A stretch of DNA of 64,000 bases from Drosophila pseudoobscura (Eukaryota; Arthropoda; Insecta; Diptera; Drosophilidae). Positions within the stretch are counted from its first letter, which is position 1, and every line of letters starts with the position of its first letter. Shown here one piece after another: positions 42,986-54,721 of this stretch. The notes under the pieces are model-generated. The model ran no database searches. It saw nothing but the letters and a program-made list of their open reading frames with translations, and had not been told where the DNA came from. The stretch spans positions 8,184,001 to 8,248,000 of the forward strand of contig NC_046683.1 in the NCBI RefSeq assembly GCF_009870125.1, read 5' to 3'. A program made the translations under genes and the position numbers.

Positions 42986-44285
42986 TTTATATCTGTCTTG
43001 TCTGCGTTTTTGTATCTTGTATATATCTTGTCCATGGGTGGCTGCTGCTGTTCACATTATATTCCACCGATCCGTAGGCCTAAGGCAGCTAAATCTCTCG
43101 CTAAATCTCCGCCACTTGTTGTAATCGAAGTGAAAGTTAAAGAGCTGCATTAAAATTATACACAGACAGTGCCAACTAGCCTAAGCCTAGCTTCGTATCG
43201 CATCGGATCTGGTTCGCTCGTGCGAACCGTTTTAATTGGGCGCATGCCACCCCACTCCCCCCTTCCCTATCCCACACACCAACACAACCATTCCATTGGC
43301 TAAATCTCGGTCTGGGCTTAACTGGTTCAAGATCGGTTGAGAACGGAACTTGAGCTGGAACCAGCGCGTTCCCAACAGAATTCGGACTATCGTAATTTAA
43401 AATTAAATTTAAATTTAAGTAGGTTGGAAAAGTACTTTAAACTGTACGATCATCAACGTAAAATGACTATTCAAGAAATAGATGCATAGATAGATCTTTC
43501 TAGAAGTTTATATGAAACATACATTACTTTTTGGGCGAACGATATTTAGAAAGAAATTAAATTAAACTTCTGTATGCTTGTCTTTAATCTGCTTAACTTT
43601 CACTAGGTAGAAACGGCTTTACTCATTATTTAACTGTATGGAAAAGTTGAATATGTCTCAGCTAATACTTTTTCCTAAAAGTCATCGATGTTTTGATGAT
43701 TCACCGAATTTATTACTTTTTCGTGGAAGTCAACGATACTTTATGTATGAATTTTCCCATTTATTATTATTATTATACATCTATTATTATCTATATTATC
43801 CGAATAGAAAAGGAAGCTGATTATGACAATTGGAGTGCATTGAGTCCCGATTTCGTTCCTTAATAAGCTATCGCAGAGTAAGGCCCTGGTTTCAGGTGTC
43901 ATCGATAGTTTCTGCCAGCCCTAGTCGTCGCTATAATTATAATGTGCATTTGTTTTTGTCCACAAAAATTGTCTCTTCTGTTCGTACCGTTAAGACTTTA
44001 ATCGCATTTTGATAATGCGATCACGGTGAACGCCACGTAAAATGCAGCCCAAAAGTTAACAACGTTTATGTTCGTTCTGTATTTTTGTTCAACAAATAAA
44101 CCACCACTCAAGAGTCAAGTCAGCAAAAAGTGACCCAGACACACCAGCTGATCCAAAGGCACCACACTAGCAGACAGACAGACCATCACACCTGCTACGA
44201 ATAAAGGGGATTTATTTACAAAACTGGCATTTCTGGGGGATCTGAACATTGCCTGGATATTAGAATAACATCAATTTGATTGATA
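42986..44285. promoter_or_regulatory. Region between Calpain C (-) and katanin 80 (+) starts
   Basis: A divergent gene pair with about 1.3 kb between the ATGs. An ATCGATAG element (about 43899) followed by a CCAGCCCTAG block is a likely DRE-type promoter of katanin 80. Upstream, 43380-43830 is AT-rich and empty. No coding gene is recognised. Confidence 0.45.
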
Positions 44286-47200
44286 ATGGCCCTGTCCAGG
44301 AATTTGATATCAAAGATCTGTAAGTAAAACCCAATATTCGAAAGTACCGTTTTAATTCTATATGCATGTATGTATAATGTTGTGTGTGTGTGTTGTGTCT
44401 GTGTATATAGAGGTGCGATACAAATACAGATGTCGAGTACACAGTTGTACAAACAATCGAATTGCATTCTAAAAAGATGGATTTCCGATCCAATAATCAC
44501 TTTTCTCGTTGGCAGATAACATAAAGGCACACGATGGTAAAGTCACCAGCCTTGATCTTGGGGAAACGGGCCGTGTGCTGGTCACCGGTGGCGAGGATCG
44601 CAATGTCAATCTCTGGGCCATTGGCCAGAACGAGTGCTTTATGGTGAGACATTTATCCAGACATTTACTGAGGCCATAGCTTAAGCTCTGCTCTTTTCCA
44701 TTTCAGTCCCTAACTGGCCATAATCGTTCCATTGATTGCGTACGGTTTGCATACAAAGACAATTTTGTTTACTCTGCCGATGATATTGGCATCATACGGA
44801 GATGGGATCTCAATGCCCAGAAGATATATTCAACGCTCAACGGGCATATGAAGAGTGTGCGCACCCTGGACTTTAATCCCTCGGGGGAGTACGTGGTATC
44901 TGGCAGCAATGATACCACCGTTAGGTGAGTTATCCGCCATGCCCAAAACTCTTTAAATTAGTCAGCTCTTAGAGCCCACAAATCTGTTTGCTCGTTGAAA
45001 GATACTCGCACCTCTGTTCGTGACTTAGAGTGAGAGGGGTATAGTTTCGGCAAGTCTCGTCTCCCTCTGCTGTGCGTCAGATAAGTGATCTAGTTTTTGT
45101 AGATTTATCTTCCCATTTGGATCCTCTGCCTTTGTCTTTTATTTATGTGCGCTTGGATGAATCCAAAACAAATGTGATTCATGAAATTAGCCGATTAGGG
45201 GCATATCCCCTACAATCTGTGAGGTCTGCTGGCTGTCCGCGCCCTGATACTTTCCAAGACGTCGATTATTAGTTTTTCGCCAGGTCCTTGACCGCTTAGG
45301 CTGTTGGTCTGCTTGCCCAGATCCTGTGCAGCAGTTGGACGAGCCTCCTTGGGCTGAGTTTGGTACTGCAGCTCCTGCCTAAGTTCCTGCAGGGTTTGCT
45401 CTCTCTTTCTTCGGGGACGGGACACCTCCTCGCTATCGATGGCAACAGGTCCGTCCAGCACTCTTGATTCCTTTTCTAAAAACTATTTCCCCCCTTTTAA
45501 GGAATATATCTAATGCCTGATTTATTCTGTTGAGGTGCAACTATTTGCAGCATCGCTCGATGCTTTTTTGGACTAAAATGAGATCATTTTGGAAAACAGT
45601 CGTTAGTTTATTGGGGCCGTAAAAGGGTTTCGTTTCTATTTCTACCACCGAAGGAAGGGGGTTGCATACTGGTGCATATGTACAGATATATAACGATTAT
45701 ATGTATATGTAAAAAAAGGCAAACAAGGGAATGAGGAGAGTTCATTCAAAAAGACAAGCAGCAGCGGCTTACAACTTGGCCTTGGTGCTCTTCAGATCAA
45801 CGTAGGCCCCCGAAATAACCTCCTTGCCGGTCTCTACCACCAGGGTGCGGAAATGTACGCGTGTGCCCTCCAGCCACATGTCCACCTTCAGCGTCTGGCC
45901 GGGCAGAACGGGGCCTGAGAAGCGCACTTTGATGGCCTTGAAGAGCGTCGGATTGTTGTCGGCATACTGGCTGAGAACGGCCCGGACCGAGTAGCCCAGG
46001 GTGCACAGGCCGTGCAGAATGGGTGTCTTGAAGCCGGCCAAGAGTGCCATCTGTGGATCAATGTGCAGGGGATTGCGATCGCCGGAGAGTCTGTAGAGTA
46101 CGGCCTGATCCGCGCTGGTCGAGTACTGAATGGAGGAGTCCGGCTGACGGTTGGGATTCGGCAGCAGTGGCACTACACCGGCAATTGGATTCTTTTTGCC
46201 ACCGAATTTGCCTGCACCCACCACAAACACGCAGCTCTGGTTCTTGACCACCAAACGACCGCTCTCGTCGAACGAATCGCAATTGGTCACAACAACGGCG
46301 CCGGATCCCTTGTCCATCACATCGAACACCTTGCCGGTCGTTGTCAGGGTACCGCCGGTGGGAAGATCGTCGGCGATCTCCAAATACTGTTCGCCGTGCA
46401 GAATGTTGGTGAAGTCGGCCTGATTGTTGGGCAGGGCACTGCCGACCAGCTTGTCCGTGGACATGGCCAGCAGTAGGCCGGGCAGGACAAAGAACGAGGG
46501 TATGGCCGAGAAATCAGCATCGTTCTCGTACAGGAAGCGCAGATCCTGGCTGTTCTTGATCGATGCACCAATGCCCAAGGCGTAGGTGATGAGCTCCTTG
46601 TTGTCGAATGTGAATGTGTCCTCGACGGCATCGCCGCCGCCGGCCTTAAGCTTCTCGATCACCTCCAGCAGATAGCCAGTGGCCTCGGCCATCGAATTGA
46701 GGTGCTTGGCCTGCGACATGTCCGTCACCTTGGACCAGGCATTCTTCACATACTCAAGGGTGACGGTATCATCCAGAGAGGGTCGCAGCACAGATCCCTT
46801 GCCACGGACCGTCTGCACTTTGGCGGCCCATCCAGCGGCACTTTCGATGTAGCTGCCTAAACGGAAAAGATTTCGATTAGCAAGAGCGCCCGCTTTATCA
46901 GAGATTATTCTTTATCTTGCGGAAGAATGAACTTTGTTCTGCCTAAATGCCCAAACCTCTGAATTCCCAATTGAACCTCCTCGAACACTCACCATTGTCC
47001 TCGCAGGATTCGTGGCACAGGTAGGCAACAACCGGTGCAATCAGATGCGGCTTCAGCTCATTGAAAAGAACTTCGGGAATAATTCCCTCGGTCATGCGGC
47101 TGGCCGCCGTTGGGATAATCACGTTGCAGAAGATATTATTGCGAGCGCCCTCGATGGCAACGGTGTTGGCCAGGCCAACGAGTCCCATTTTGGCAGCCGC

Positions 47201-50200
47201 ATAGTTTCCCTGTCCAAAGTTACCAAAGATGCCCGAATTCGACGAGGTCATGACGATGCGGCCAAAGTTTTGGCTCTTCATGTGCCCAAAGGCGGCCTGA
47301 GTGCACTTAAAGCTGCCCTTCAGATGGACGTCGTTGACGAGATTCCAGTCCTGTTCGGTTGTTTTGAGGAGACTGCGATCGCGCAGAATGCCGGCATTGT
47401 TGATGAGTATATCCACACGGCCATAGGCCTTGATGGCCGTCTCAATGACCTTTGCCCCATCGATGACAGAATTGTAATCGGCCACCGCCTCGCCGCCACT
47501 CTTGCGAATCTCCTCAACGACCACATCGGCGGCACGCTGCGAGGCACCCTCACCGGAATGAGTGCCGCCCAGGTCGTTGACCACCACCTTGGCGCCACGG
47601 GAGGCCAGAAGGAGAGCATACTCTCGGCCCAAGCCGGCACCGGCACCAGTCACCACCGCCACACGGCCATCGAAACGCAGTTTGCCAGCAGAAGACATGT
47701 TTTCTGGTTAATTTTTCCCTGTTTGGAAATCCGGTTACGCCTGCTCCAACGATCAACTGTCGAATGAAAAAATGAAAGGTATTCCGCGTTGAATTATTAG
47801 TTATGTGGGGGGGAATATCGTGTGGGTTCCAAAGTGTGTCCTGATAGTGATATCTCCAGATGTATATATATATATACATATACATATGCTTGTGCATACA
47901 GAATGAAAATGTGAAAGTTTTATTGACTCCTGACCAAAGAATCGAAAGACAATTCGGTTTGATCCAAGTCCAACAACGGTTCAGAGTTCAATAAAACGAA
48001 CACAGAAGGCACAACAAATTGACAAACAAAATGTTTTAATAATGTTTTTCTAGCACACACACATGCACACACGCCAGCCAAGCAAGCAATGCAAATACTA
48101 TGTTCATATATAGATGTGGGGATTAGGGCAATCGCCGCTCCCCATTTACACACAACTTACAGTTCTTGTAGACTAAACGCACGTTAACGTTGCTGCTCGG
48201 ATGCGATTCCTTAACTTAACACAAAAGATTAGCAGCTCTATATCGCAGGTACAAAGTGCAACAAGCGATAAGCAACTTAAAAATGGGTTTAATGGGAGCA
48301 AAAGAATTCGGTGCTGCCAGATCGATGGAAAAAACATATGGCAGCTGGAATATCGATTAATACATATATCGATAGCTGTAAATGCAGTGCGATGTTTCTT
48401 ATTGCATTTTTGAAAATGGCGCCATCTAGATTTTTGATATCTGGCTCCACCTTAACAGAAACTCTATCGATATATCTATCGATTTTGAAACATACCGCGA
48501 AAATAAATATCTAATGCACTGATAAAATGATGTTTACATAAATTATTGCCAATAAATATGAAAATATCGCAAAAGAATGCAATAATAATATGATTTTTTC
48601 TATATTCATTTCAGACTTTGGGACGTGCAGAATGAGAACAATTGCATTCGAGTGTGCCGGGGCCATATGTCGCATGTGAACTCTGTTAAATTCTCCCCGG
48701 ACGGACTATGGATTGCTTCCGCTGGCCTGGAGGGATCCATTCTCATCTGGGACATAAGGAAGAGCAAACAGATCATGGAGTTTATAGCAGAGCCACCAGT
48801 CACGGCCATTACATGCATACAGTTCCATCCGTTTGAGTTCCTGCTCGCCGCTGGACGTATCGATGGCACCGTGTCCATTTATGATCTGGAGCATCAGCAG
48901 CTTGTCTCGCAGACCACACATTTCTATGGCCAGGCCATCAGATGCATAACGTTCAGTGACAATGGTGAATGCCTCTTTGTGGGCAGTGTTTCGGGCATCT
49001 CTGTTATTGGCTGGGAGCCCGACCGTGAGCTGGACCACATAAAGGGCTCCTGGTCCTCGCTGGGTGACATGAAAGTGGTCAACAATAAGCTGGTAAGTGG
49101 CTGTGCCCCTGAATCCTATGAAATCCCACTGATCTCTCATTTTGGTTGCAGATCTGTGGCTGTCATGAAATTGATGCTGTGTCCATTAATACCATAAGTC
49201 TGGACCGTGTGATACCGTTCTATCAGCCGCCGAATACCCTGCCCAACTTCAAGCACAATTCAACGAACCGAAAGAGCTTCACGCGCGGCAACCAAAAGTT
49301 TCGTTTGTCTTTGGGTGGCTCCAAGCCCGCCCAGGTCAAGGAGGAGCAAGAGCATGACAATAAAAGTCAGAATTTCGATGATCTATCATCGCCAAATCTG
49401 AGTCTGGAGGTTGTGAACGAGGCCGTATTGGAATCGACAGAGACATCGCCCATTTCGTCGCTGCAGCATCTGCCACAGCCCGGTCTAGTGGCACCTGGCG
49501 AGCACGTGCATCCGTATAGCCTCTACAGCTATAGTAGCTACAGCGGCATGGATGTGGGCGGTACTAGTTCCACCCGCCTCTTGCAGATGAATGGCCCCAG
49601 CTCGCTGCACACAGCGGAGAACTATAACAATATTTATTCGCTGGAGAAGGAGGAGGAGCCCGAGGCTGAGGCCGAGGCCGAGGTGGATGTGCAGCATTTG
49701 GAGTACAATCTGAACGAGAGCAATGCCCCGATACTCTCCAATTATGATAACTACGAGATGGCCGAGGACTTTCCAGTCAATCAGAACTTGAACTATTTGG
49801 TCAATAGCTATAAGGCAGTGCCGCCCGCCTCCTCCACGATCAATGCCTCGTCCAAGTCGATCAAGAAAACGACCACCAATCTGCACAAGCGAAGCACGGG
49901 CATCAGCAACACCAAACAGTCATCGACGGCCATTTTCGGCAGCAATAAGCTGAGCCAAGTGTCGTCGGTTAGCTCGATGGAGCTGCACAAGCTTGACGAC
50001 AATATGATACTCAAGAAATCGTCCTCCTCGAATGTGGTCAACAAGAACAAACGGTCGATGGTGGCGACCACGCAGAGCCAGTTCTACAAGGAGAATAGCC
50101 AGCAGAAGAATATCAATGTGGAGATAATCACAAAGCCGCCAATGAGGTCACGCACCACCCTAGACATGCGTATATCGCATCAAAACAAAACTCAGGAAAA

Positions 50201-51164
50201 GCATACACACGTGAGTGATCTCCCAAAAAAAGGTTTTCAGCATGCCATATTGATTGATTCCCTCTTGCAGCAGCCACTTCACAATCATCGCATCATAGCA
50301 GATGATCACAATGATTTTGATTTCCTCTCAAGATCACACGAGGCTGTGCTACAGGAATTGAGCAATCGCCAGACCAGCCTGGATTTGCTACGACACTCCA
50401 CAAGGTGAGCTTTTTGACCTGCAAATTGGAGACCACCAGGAATCCACAGTATTCTTAAAAGAAGAGAGAAAAAAACCTGCAATATTAGGATCCAACACAA
50501 TGTGACGATACCTGTTTGGTTCAGTCCGTTTTGAAGGCATGAGAAAGCTAATATGCAGATTCGGTTGCCTGTTCATGCAGGGCTCTAATGCAAATGGTTA
50601 AAGTATTTCAACTCTGATTCCGTATAATCCCTTCCTATAGGTCGCATGATGTTTTGGGCGCCTTGAAGCAAGCTAGGAATACCGGAAGGTCGATCTTTAT
50701 AGATCTGCTGGGAGCCATCCTAGAGAAACCGTGAGCCTGAATAAGAGATTTGTGTAAATGTTCTTTAACATCTTTTGATATGTTGTAGGTCCTCGTGGAA
50801 CTTGGATTTCTGCATATTCGTTTTGCCAGAGATATTTGAACTTTTGCAAAGTCAACACAAGTTGTAAGTGCCACGACATAGTATAACCGATTTCGGGACC
50901 GAAACTAATTGTTAATTGTTCTTTACTAGCCACTTTACCAGAGCCTGTGATACATTGCGTATCATTTTGTCAAACTTCTTGCCAACCATACAGGAGAACC
51001 TCGACCCGTGGGCGGCCAATGGCTTGGGCGTGGATGTGACGCGGGAGGATCGTCAGAGGAAGTGCGCCGAATGCCAGCGATGGCTGTTGCAGATCAAGAA
51101 CCTGCCCGAAAGTATTCACTTTGGGGGCACGCTGTCACAATTGCAGAATATAATTGTTTTTTAA
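44286..51164 (+). CDS. kat80: katanin 80, regulatory subunit of the microtubule-severing katanin complex
   Basis: Coding exons: 44286-44319, 44516-44643, 44707-44924, 48615-49092, 49152-50404, 50641-50730, 50789-50863 and 50930-51164, totalling 2511 nt (836 aa). A 60-nt stopless candidate intron at 50211-50270 (GTGAGT...TTGCAG) would reduce this to 816 aa. Six or so WD40 repeats form the N-terminal propeller ([86 protein letters not shown]). A long Ser-rich linker follows, then the con80 helical domain ([20 protein letters not shown] to the C-terminus), which binds the p60 ATPase. The 3690-nt intron 3 hosts Mfe2 on the other strand. Confidence 0.95.
45210..45475 (-). other. Candidate orphan exon, hydrophilic 87-codon frame
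   Basis: On the minus strand a TTTTTAG acceptor is followed by an open frame with [35 protein letters not shown] and a C-terminal [11 protein letters not shown], then a stop. The composition (charged, Gln-rich, short helical segment) looks coding rather than random. There is an in-frame stop just upstream of the acceptor and no ATG, so an upstream exon is needed; I found none with confidence before the Mfe2 stop at 45769. It could be the 3' end of an alternative transcript of Mfe2, a separate gene, or a fragment of a copied gene. Confidence 0.35.
45769..47698 (-). CDS. Mfe2: Mfe2, peroxisomal multifunctional enzyme type 2
   Basis: Two coding exons, 47698-46993 and 46856-45769, totalling 1794 nt (597 aa). 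The N-terminal half is a short-chain dehydrogenase with the NAD motif [13 protein letters not shown], the INNAG motif and catalytic Ser...Tyr-x3-Lys (TSSNSG...NYAAAK): the (3R)-hydroxyacyl-CoA dehydrogenase. The C-terminal half is the 2-enoyl-CoA hydratase 2 hot-dog domain with its catalytic motif ([15 protein letters not shown]) and ILHGLCTLG. No SCP2 domain is present, as is known for the fly protein. The last residues AKL form a peroxisomal targeting signal 1. It performs the second and third steps of peroxisomal beta-oxidation of very-long-chain and branched acyl-CoAs. It is nested antisense in the kat80 intron. Confidence 0.97.
47699..48614. other. Mfe2 upstream region inside the kat80 intron
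   Basis: It has a TA/CATATG stretch at 47860-47890, anonymous sequence, and the TATCGAT cluster described separately. No ORF of note is present. Confidence 0.6.
48321..48485. promoter_or_regulatory. Cluster of DRE-like TATCGAT motifs
   Basis: Perfect TATCGATA at 48367-48374 and 48467-48474, with TATCGAT at 48351-48357 and 48479-48485 and ATCGATGG near 48321. The DRE (TATCGATA) is a core-promoter-proximal element of housekeeping genes bound by DREF. The likely client is Mfe2, whose ATG is about 620 bp downstream on the minus strand; an internal kat80 promoter is the alternative. Confidence 0.55.
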
Positions 51165-51637
51165 AACATTGCATGCATATCTGTAGACTGTAAATTGTCC
51201 ACGGGGTTCAGATTAGATCCAGACTCTTGAACGATTATCACCCACTGTGCAGGAACAGACAGCTTCCTTTTCTTTTTTTTTCGGGGGAGTGGCCTCATTT
51301 GTCGCTCTAAGCTGCCAAAAAAAAAAAACTATAAACAAAAAACATTTAAAACACACAATCGATTCAGGAGAAGCAGCCGCTTCCGAACCCTGTTTGTCCA
51401 GCATTAACAAAAACCCTTAGTCATTAAATGATTTACACTATTAATTCGTTATTGAAACTAATTTATATAATTATTATTTACACATACCACCTAAGCCTTA
51501 TAAATTTCAAAAGTGTGCAACAAAAGTGTCTGAAAATCTGTGTACTTATTTGTCTAAAATCAAATCTACTATAAGTAATTTCTATGCTAACATTCTTCAA
51601 TCGTGAGCTCTCATAGGGAGGCTTTCCATACAATTGG

Positions 51638-52300
51638 CTATGTTGTATCAAGCACTATGCCATTACCAAGATATGTTATGTTATGGTTTTTCGAGAAGCC
51701 TCGTCTACAATGCCTTGGGAAGCTGAGTGGGTCCCTAGAATCCAACAACAACAAGCGAAAAAGTCGGTCCCAAGAAAGTAAAATCTCAGGAACTTGATGC
51801 TTTACTTTGTAGATCTTACAGTCTTTGGTTGGATGTATAGTATAATATTTTAAACCATGAAAACATTCAATACCAGACAATTTTAAAAGAGAGTGCTGCA
51901 AATGCCAGCATTCGACTAATTTATGCAGAATCAAAGCTAGCCCCCGGTGGTACATGGAACTGCTTTTGCACTGTTGAAAACTTTCCCAATAAAGGCAGAA
52001 TAATGCACTGGTGGTGGGGATGGTTGGAAAACGGTGACAACGGCCAGCGTCATCGAGGCGTGTCGTGGACAAGTTCGCGCTAAATCGTGGCTGGGGCTGC
52101 AGGTGATTTAGATGCGTCGTTAAAATGTCAACCAAATGCAGATGATTACGGGTGGCAGGGCACGCCCAGATGGACCCCATATGGAGAAGATACCAATCGG
52201 TAGTTTCAGTTGTAGTTTGCCGATCGGCATGGAGTTCTGAAAGCGGAGGGAGTGCATTCGCATTCTTGCGGTTGAGTGACTCGAATGGAATGGCCAACAA
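51638..52300 (-). other. Long unassigned open frame (220 codons; 178 from an ATG)
   Basis: It is open without interruption on the minus strand. The first ATG gives MGSIWACPATRNHLHLVD. His, Leu, Ser and Cys are common and no domain or signal peptide is evident. It lies upstream of, and antisense to, the promoter of the 52498 gene. Chance cannot be excluded, though 220 codons is long for noncoding DNA here. Confidence 0.25.
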
Positions 52301-52351
52301 AGAGCGGGCCAGAGGTAGAGGCTAGAGGCCGAACAAAGCGGGCTTTGAAGT

Positions 52352-52357
52352 TCAGTT
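52352..52357 (+). promoter_or_regulatory. Initiator-like TCAGTT
   Basis: TCAGTT fits the Drosophila Inr (TCAKTY) and lies 145 bp upstream of the ATG at 52498. No clear TATA box or DPE was seen at the canonical distances, so this is tentative. Confidence 0.35.
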
Positions 52358-52497
52358 TACCATGTCGCCGCATCATTGTGTGGCTCTAATGCCCTACCCA
52401 TCGATAGCGTTTTGGAGCGATTAAAGCCCCGGACAGTTGGGAGTAGTTCATCTTGGCCAGCCGACGGCAACGGTTGAGTTTTTGCGCCGTCCAAAAA

Positions 52498-53483
52498 ATG
52501 GCACTGGATAAGTTGATTCTGCTATGCTGCTGCATCCATTTTGCTGTGTGCGCGGACAGCTTCGAGATCCCCAACAGGAACACGGACCTGGATCTGGACC
52601 TCGACCTGGAGGCCGAGGATAGCATGGTGGACACCGCACGATCCTTGGAACCGGGACAGCCCAAGCAGCATTCGGCGGGATACACAGACTATGAATACTA
52701 TCAAAGGCCCAGGCCAGGGGTCGTCAATGATCACTACGGGAACGGGAACGGGAATGGTAATGACAACGATCTCAGCGCATCCTCGGCCATGAAGAGATTG
52801 CATGAAGAGACCAATCGGAGGCCAGTCAGTGGCGCCGTGCCCCACAAGCCACTGCCTTGGTACGGCGAGTATTCCGGCAAGCCCAGCGCCGCCAGCGTGC
52901 CCATGTACCCCTCCAGATCCTACGATCCTTACATTCGGCGCTACGACAGGTGAGTGGCTGAGTGAGCAGAGTTCGAGTTACACACGAGACGACGGCTCTC
53001 ATATTCGGCAGGTTCGATGAGCAGTACCATCGCGCCTATCCGCAGTACTTCGAGGACATGTACATGCATCGGCAGCGCTTCGATCCGTACGACAGCTACA
53101 GTCCCCGGGTGCCACACTACCCCGAGCCGTATGTAATGTACCCCGACCGCTATCTGGACACACCCAGTGCCAGGGACTACATCAAGTCGCGACGCGGCTA
53201 CATCGATGATCCCGTCCCGCTGACCGACTCCTACAATTCAAAGTACGGTCCTTCCCCGAAGCTATCCGACCTCACGCTGCCCATGCGTAACCAGCGGGTG
53301 GTGTACTACGCCCATCTACCAGAAATCGTACGGACCCCGTACGACAGTACGCGACCGGAGGAGCGCAACTCGGCGGCCATGACCATGTCGGCTGCCGCAC
53401 CGTACAAGCTGAATAAAAAGAAAATCAAAAGCAATCTGCGACCTCTAGGCAATAATTCTACCGGTTATAAAATGACATTATAG
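52498..53483 (+). CDS. Secreted Tyr/Pro-rich protein, unrecognised
   Basis: Two exons, 52498-52949 and 53012-53483, totalling 924 nt (307 aa). A clear signal peptide (MALDKLILLCCCIHFAVCAD) is followed by an Asp/Leu alternation (DLDLDLDLEAED), an Asn/Gly run (NGNGNGNDND) and a long segment rich in Tyr, Pro, Arg and Asp (SRSYDPYIRRYDRFDEQYHR, RFDPYDSYSPRVPHYPEPY). The C-terminus is basic (KLNKKKIKSN). Tyrosine-rich secreted proteins are often cuticle, eggshell or matrix components that become cross-linked; that role is inferred from composition only. It resembles an uncharacterised conserved Drosophila gene of this neighbourhood, but I cannot name it safely. Confidence 0.88.
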
Positions 53484-54496
53484 AAGCGAAATCCGAATTT
53501 AAGATTTTTTCTTCTGTTTACTTCAAAAAGCACTTGAATCGGCGGCAATAGAGACTAAGACATCATACGGATCGGATCTATAGTCCCCCCCTACCTAATG
53601 CTATCTCTTTGCAAACATATTATTCCTGCATGACCATTCCACGTACATTTATTTAACATTAGGACATCTTTTTTTTTGGTTTTTTGAAAATATAATTAAT
53701 GAATGAAGCTTGGTTAAGTTCTTTTTTTCTGTATGGGTACGGCATATGGTATTTTTTGAATTCAGTAAAAATATAATATACATATACATATAGAAAAAAT
53801 ATCATTAACATTTTTTTTTGGGAATTTGGTAACCTGAAGAGCACTCATAATTATCAAGTTTAACAAATTATTCAGCTGTTTTTCAATAGTATGGATAGCC
53901 TTGTATATTTTCCGTATGTATAAGTCATACAAAAAATTTTATGTGCATCCTACTTGAATAAAACTAGAAAAGTAGTACAACTGACATCGAAATGTTGAGT
54001 ACATACGCAGTTTTTTTTTTTTAGTGCAATGTTACGCGTAAAAAATTCGTTTAAATGTGAAATAAAATGGACTTGAAAGTAGTCTTCATACTAAATATTT
54101 ATACTCGTATTTGCATATTTCTTTTTTCCTATTTTTACGCAATAACTTTAAAAGCTTTACAAAAATATGTGATGCACATATGCACAATTCCTTGTTTGCC
54201 GTAGGATAAATGTTTTTTTTAGAACCCACCATGAATCTATCATTTATGCGCTTGCAATGTTCAATAAATAAATGACAGACATTTTTTAGTAAAAGGCATT
54301 GCAAATATATCTGAATTTTTTCTGTAGATTCAGGAAGGACTCTTATTGAAATGTATCTATCCATCAGAGTAGAGGCATATGTATTTAAATTTTGTTTTTG
54401 TTCTGTGAACTTAAAGTTAAAATCTAAAGCTACAGGCTGTTGGCCTGTATTGGAAGATAACTTCCAATTAAATCTTTATATTGTGATTATACTGAT
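53484..54496. other. 3' UTR and AT-rich intergenic sequence
   Basis: This is the 3' end of the secreted-protein gene followed by AT-rich DNA with long T/A runs. A minus-strand frame at 54086-54364 (92 codons) is Lys/Ile-rich and looks like chance. No gene is recognised. Confidence 0.6.
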
Positions 54497-54721
54497 TCAT
54501 TCTATCAGACTTGGATCTAACTGATTGATCGGTGGTAGCTCGTTCTCAATATCCTTCAAAAATGTGTTCCAATCCAAGCTAAAATACATATAAGAGCTTA
54601 TTGTTGATAGGGATATATAATATAATAAATAGGTAACTTTCAAGATTTACCTAAACATCAGTAAACTTTCAAGCAGCAACAATTGGCTTGAGAAATGTGC
54701 AATTCTCAAGCTGCCACACAT
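54497..54721 (-). CDS. Candidate two-exon small ORF (50 aa)
   Basis: Exon 54721-54651 starts with ATG (MCGSLRIAHFSSQLLLLESL) and ends at a GTAAAT donor. After a 72-nt intron with a TATTTTAG acceptor, exon 54578-54497 continues in frame (SLDWNTFLKDIENELPPINQ, then LDPSLIE and TGA). Phase is kept and the acidic C-terminal part looks coding. Further upstream on the same strand is a well-formed intron, 54996-54856 (GTGAGT...TTTACAG), so a longer spliced transcript may run from about 55100 to 54490. Function unknown. Confidence 0.4.

Larger units (their letters stand above)
44925..48614 (+). other. kat80: Large kat80 intron hosting Mfe2
   Basis: It begins with GTGAGT after ...DTTVR and ends at the TTTCAG before LWDVQ. 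It contains Mfe2 (45769-47698, minus strand), a candidate orphan exon (45210-45475, minus) and a cluster of TATCGAT motifs (48321-48485). All other kat80 introns are at most about 240 nt. Confidence 0.9.
51165..52497. other. Between kat80 stop and next gene
   Basis: 51165-51480 is probably the kat80 3' UTR. On the minus strand an open frame of 220 codons covers 51638-52300 (listed as a finding). A TCAGTT initiator-like site at 52352-52357 lies about 145 bp upstream of the next ATG. No recognised gene. Confidence 0.5.

Noticed and set aside
46934-47767. 277-codon plus-strand frame over Mfe2 exon 1
   Set aside because: Antisense shadow of the dehydrogenase domain; the minus strand is clearly the coding one.
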